Source: Novymonas esmeraldas
Lineage: Eukaryota; Euglenozoa; Kinetoplastea; Trypanosomatida; Trypanosomatidae
Assembly (NCBI GenBank): GCA_019188245.1
Contig: JAECZO010000041.1
Coordinates: forward strand, 77,501 to 141,500
Length of the DNA stretch: 64,000 nucleotides
Reading direction: 5' to 3'
Position numbers and translations under genes: made by a program
The notes under the pieces: generated by a model
The model's database searches: none
Told to the model about the DNA's origin: nothing
Seen by the model: the letters and a program-made list of their open reading frames with translations, nothing else
Part shown: positions 61,759 to 64,000 of the stretch, piece after piece
How the letters are laid out: each line of letters starts with the position of its first letter
Position numbering within the stretch: position 1 is the first letter of the stretch

Positions 61759-63014
61759 CTACGCGCGTGGCGAGACCGAGGTAGTGAAGAGCGAGGCGCC
61801 GATGCGCTCGTCACAGAGGCGTGCACTGGCGACGAGAGTGGCAAAGGTGGCTGTACGACCACTCCTGGCCTGGCGCGTGTCGTACAGAAGGCGCGCGTGT
61901 GCAAGAGCGGCGCTGTGTGTGTCCTCCTCCACCTCCGGCGCTGGCGCAGTCTCCGCTGCGGTCGTCGTCGCTGGCCTCGTCGCTGACAGCCTCGCCGCTG
62001 ACTCCACCCCCGGTAACCTCGGCAGACGCGGCAGTAGCGACGCACCGCCAGTAGCGCCATCGAGGAGACCCCGCAGCTTCATCAGCGTCGGAGGAGTCGG
62101 CGGGGACGCCACTGCGCCCGGCACTGCCGCTGAAGCCGGTGCCGCAGCCACGCCGCTGGAAACGTCTGGCACCGTCGCCGACACTGCGGTCGTGTCCAGC
62201 GCCGTCCTCTCCTCGAGAAGCGGTGTCGCCATCGCACGTTCGTAGTAGTCGCCGCCGGTGGCCGCGGTGCTCGCCGGCGCTGCCGATGTGGACACCGACG
62301 CTGCTGTGCCCGGACGCGTGCCCTCCAGCTGCCGCAGGTACGCCGCCAGCGGGCTACCATCGTCGTCGTCGTCGTCACCATCACTGCCGCTGGCCCCGCC
62401 GTCTCCGGTGGTCGTCGGCGCCGTCCCGGCTCCCAGGCCGTGGCCGTGCACGACGGCTGGCTGGAGGTTGCGGTGCAGAAGAGCCTTGTAGGAGGCGGTG
62501 ACGAAGACACCCACCTCCACATCCTTCTCGGCCAGTGCTGCGCCGTCGCGGCCCTCCTCTTCGCTCCGACGCTGCTGTTGAAGACGCCGCAGCAGCGTCT
62601 TCTCCTTCTCCTCTCGACGGAGATGAAGCGCAGCGGCGATGGAGTTGCCGAACTTCCCATGATCTGCAGCGGGAGCTGAGGTGCACGTCGGCGGCCCGGG
62701 ATGTGAGGCAGAGCCGGAGGCTGCATGCGGCACCACCGGCGACGCACCACCGCCTGCCAGCTCGTTGCGCCACATGCTCCCTTGAGGACGTCGACTGGAA
62801 GCGTCCAGCAGCGCCATACGTCGTCGCTGCTCCACCGCCGTCAGCTGCGCGCCACCGCCAACGGTAGCGCAGCCGCAGCAGCAGCAGACGCCGGCGATGA
62901 CGCCGCCCGCGCTGGAGGCGGCGGCGGTGGCCGTGTTGGCAGCGTGCCCTCATCACTGGACGAAGACGCCGTGTCTGACGCCGAGTCGCTGACGTCCAAG
63001 TCGAACAGGGACAT
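61759..63014 (-). CDS. NSRP1/CCDC55-like nuclear speckle protein, apparent frame break
   Basis: The likely start is ATG 63014 (MSLFDLDVSDSASDTASSSS). This frame ends at a TGA at 62841-62843, but a second frame, offset by -1, continues from there (AQLTAVEQRRRMALLDASS) to the stop at 61759; with one base restored the protein has 418 residues. If the upstream frame is not part of the gene, the start would be ATG 62817. The domain at about 62655-62465 matches the NSRP1/CCDC55 (DUF2040) pattern: KFGNSIAAALHLRREEKEKT, RRLQQQRRSEEEG, then VGVFVTASYKALLHRN. The family pattern is KYIHNLLKAAEIRKKEQEKR and KEAFVTSAYKKKLQE. Animal NSRP1 regulates alternative splicing; kinetoplastids have almost no cis-splicing, so any role here would lie in other RNA processing. 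The C-terminal half is disordered apart from a helical segment (HSAALAHARLLYDTRQARSG). Confidence 0.65.
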
Positions 63015-64000
63015 CACCAGCACCACCGTCGTCGCGACGGCTACCGCGGCTCCACGCACACACTCGGCTGATACGCGTCAAACCGACACAGGCACACTCT
63101 CGCTCCTCGCCGGAACCCTGCGAGTGAGAATATCAGAGATACTGCTTGTGAGTGTGCACAAGCACGACAGAGGCCGGGAGCAGGATAAGACTGCACACAG
63201 CAGCCCTTCCACGCCACGTCGCAGTCTCTCCGCGCTTTCGTGCACGAGAGAAGAAGAAGAACAAGAGGGAGAAGAGGAAGATGAAAGAGTAGATGTGCAC
63301 CTCAGAAGCATACATAGTCACCTCAGCCCGGCCAAGACCCTCGCACCGCGAGAGTCACCACACACGTCAATGAACAGCGTTGCAATTTCACATACACACG
63401 CACACATCCGCACGCATCCGCACGCATCCACAGCAGCACCGGCACACACCCGCAAGCGCAGCGACTCCGCCATTCAGCACCGCTCGGCATCACACCGGCG
63501 CAGCCCGCAGCAGCAGCAGCAGCCCACAGCAGCAGCAGCACCGGCACCCGCGAGGGCAGCCGGCCAGCGTGCGCGAGTGCCGCCGCAGCAGCCGCGCCGT
63601 GGAAGCGTCAGTTGGTTAATTCTGCTCTTGTGGAAGATGAGAGGAGCGCTCTTCGCGCATCACCAGCGAAGCGCCGCGCAGCAAGCAGGCAAAGGAGAGG
63701 GGGGGAGAGGGAAGAGACAGAGGGAGGGGGGGGCCACGCACGCGCCGCCACCACTGCAGCAGCGGCAGCGGCAGCAGCAGCGGTACGCGCCGATCTGGGG
63801 GTTGCGAGATAGGGCTATACCTACGAGGTGCGAGGAGTCATGCCCAACCGACAACACCGTGCCACCAGCAGCAGACACACCCGCCGAGCGCAGCGCAGCG
63901 AGCCCGCCACGCACGCACGCACGCACGCACGCACGCACCACGCACCACGCACGCAACTCGCACACACGCACGCACACGGCGCAGCGCGGCGACTCAGAGG
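63015..64000. other. Non-coding region at right edge with triplet and ACGC repeats
   Basis: No supported gene. It contains GA-rich tracts at 63245-63292 (candidate pyrimidine tract for the NSRP1-like gene) and 63692-63733, a CAG-rich region at 63508-63542, a CAG/CGG-rich patch at 63750-63782 and an ACGC tetranucleotide repeat at about 63909-63940. It lies upstream of the first gene of the minus-strand array seen here, so it could belong to a transcription start or strand-switch region, or simply be a spacer to another gene beyond the edge. Confidence 0.5.
63909..63940. repeat. CACG/ACGC tetranucleotide repeat
   Basis: About seven tandem copies of a 4-base unit followed by degenerate copies to about 63978. 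Confidence 0.8.

Overview
This window looks like nuclear DNA from a kinetoplastid flagellate, most likely of the Leishmania/Leptomonas/Crithidia group (Leishmaniinae). The basis is the architecture: about 20 intron-less genes on one strand (minus), very GC-rich codon usage, long Ala/Ser/Pro/Gln-rich inserts in many proteins, and intergenic spacers of 0.4-3 kb packed with CA/TG microsatellites, homopolymers and strand-biased polypurine (plus strand) tracts. These tracts become polypyrimidine tracts in the minus-strand transcript, as expected for trans-splicing of a polycistronic RNA. I saw no operon-type signals, introns, tRNA or rRNA genes, CRISPR arrays or recognisable mobile elements. The species cannot be fixed from the sequence alone.

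Layout, in plus-strand coordinates; all genes are read right to left. 1-4509: WD40 protein with a possible EF-hand region, cut by the left edge. 5011-8630: homologue of FIBP, with an apparent reading-frame break. 9436-10962: zinc-ribbon-like protein. 11958-14642: IQ-like unknown. 15607-16266: ribosomal protein uS3. 16761-17114: small unknown. 17810-19537: DnaJ membrane protein. 21378-21722: small TIM chaperone. 22633-23703: GET1/WRB-like membrane protein. 24443-25837: unknown. 26576-27808: sulfotransferase-fold membrane protein. 28306-31173: unknown. 31619-33655: ALKBH7-like protein without visible iron ligands. 35338-37542: 2,4-dienoyl-CoA reductase. 38359-43173: giant unknown. 44006-49068: FCP1/NIF-type phosphatase domain in a very long disordered protein, with an apparent frame break. 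52135-55404: PHO80-type cyclin. 57224-58645: methylthioribose kinase. 59384-60694: coiled-coil unknown. 61759-63014: NSRP1/CCDC55-like protein, with an apparent frame break. 63015-64000 has no convincing gene.

As is usual in these organisms, neighbouring genes do not form a pathway. They share one transcript and are individually processed, so the functions are a mixture: translation, mitochondrial import, tail-anchored protein insertion, lipid oxidation, methionine salvage, cell-cycle and RNA-related roles.

The most notable observations are these. Three genes show a reading-frame break of the same sign (-1), each next to low-complexity or G/C-run sequence; systematic single-base loss is the likeliest cause. 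Two proteins keep an enzyme fold but appear to lack its key residues (ALKBH7-like and sulfotransferase-like). There is a methylthioribose kinase, an enzyme with a patchy eukaryotic distribution. FIBP is split by a long low-complexity insert. A J-domain is joined to a polytopic membrane region. No wholly new system could be demonstrated from sequence alone.
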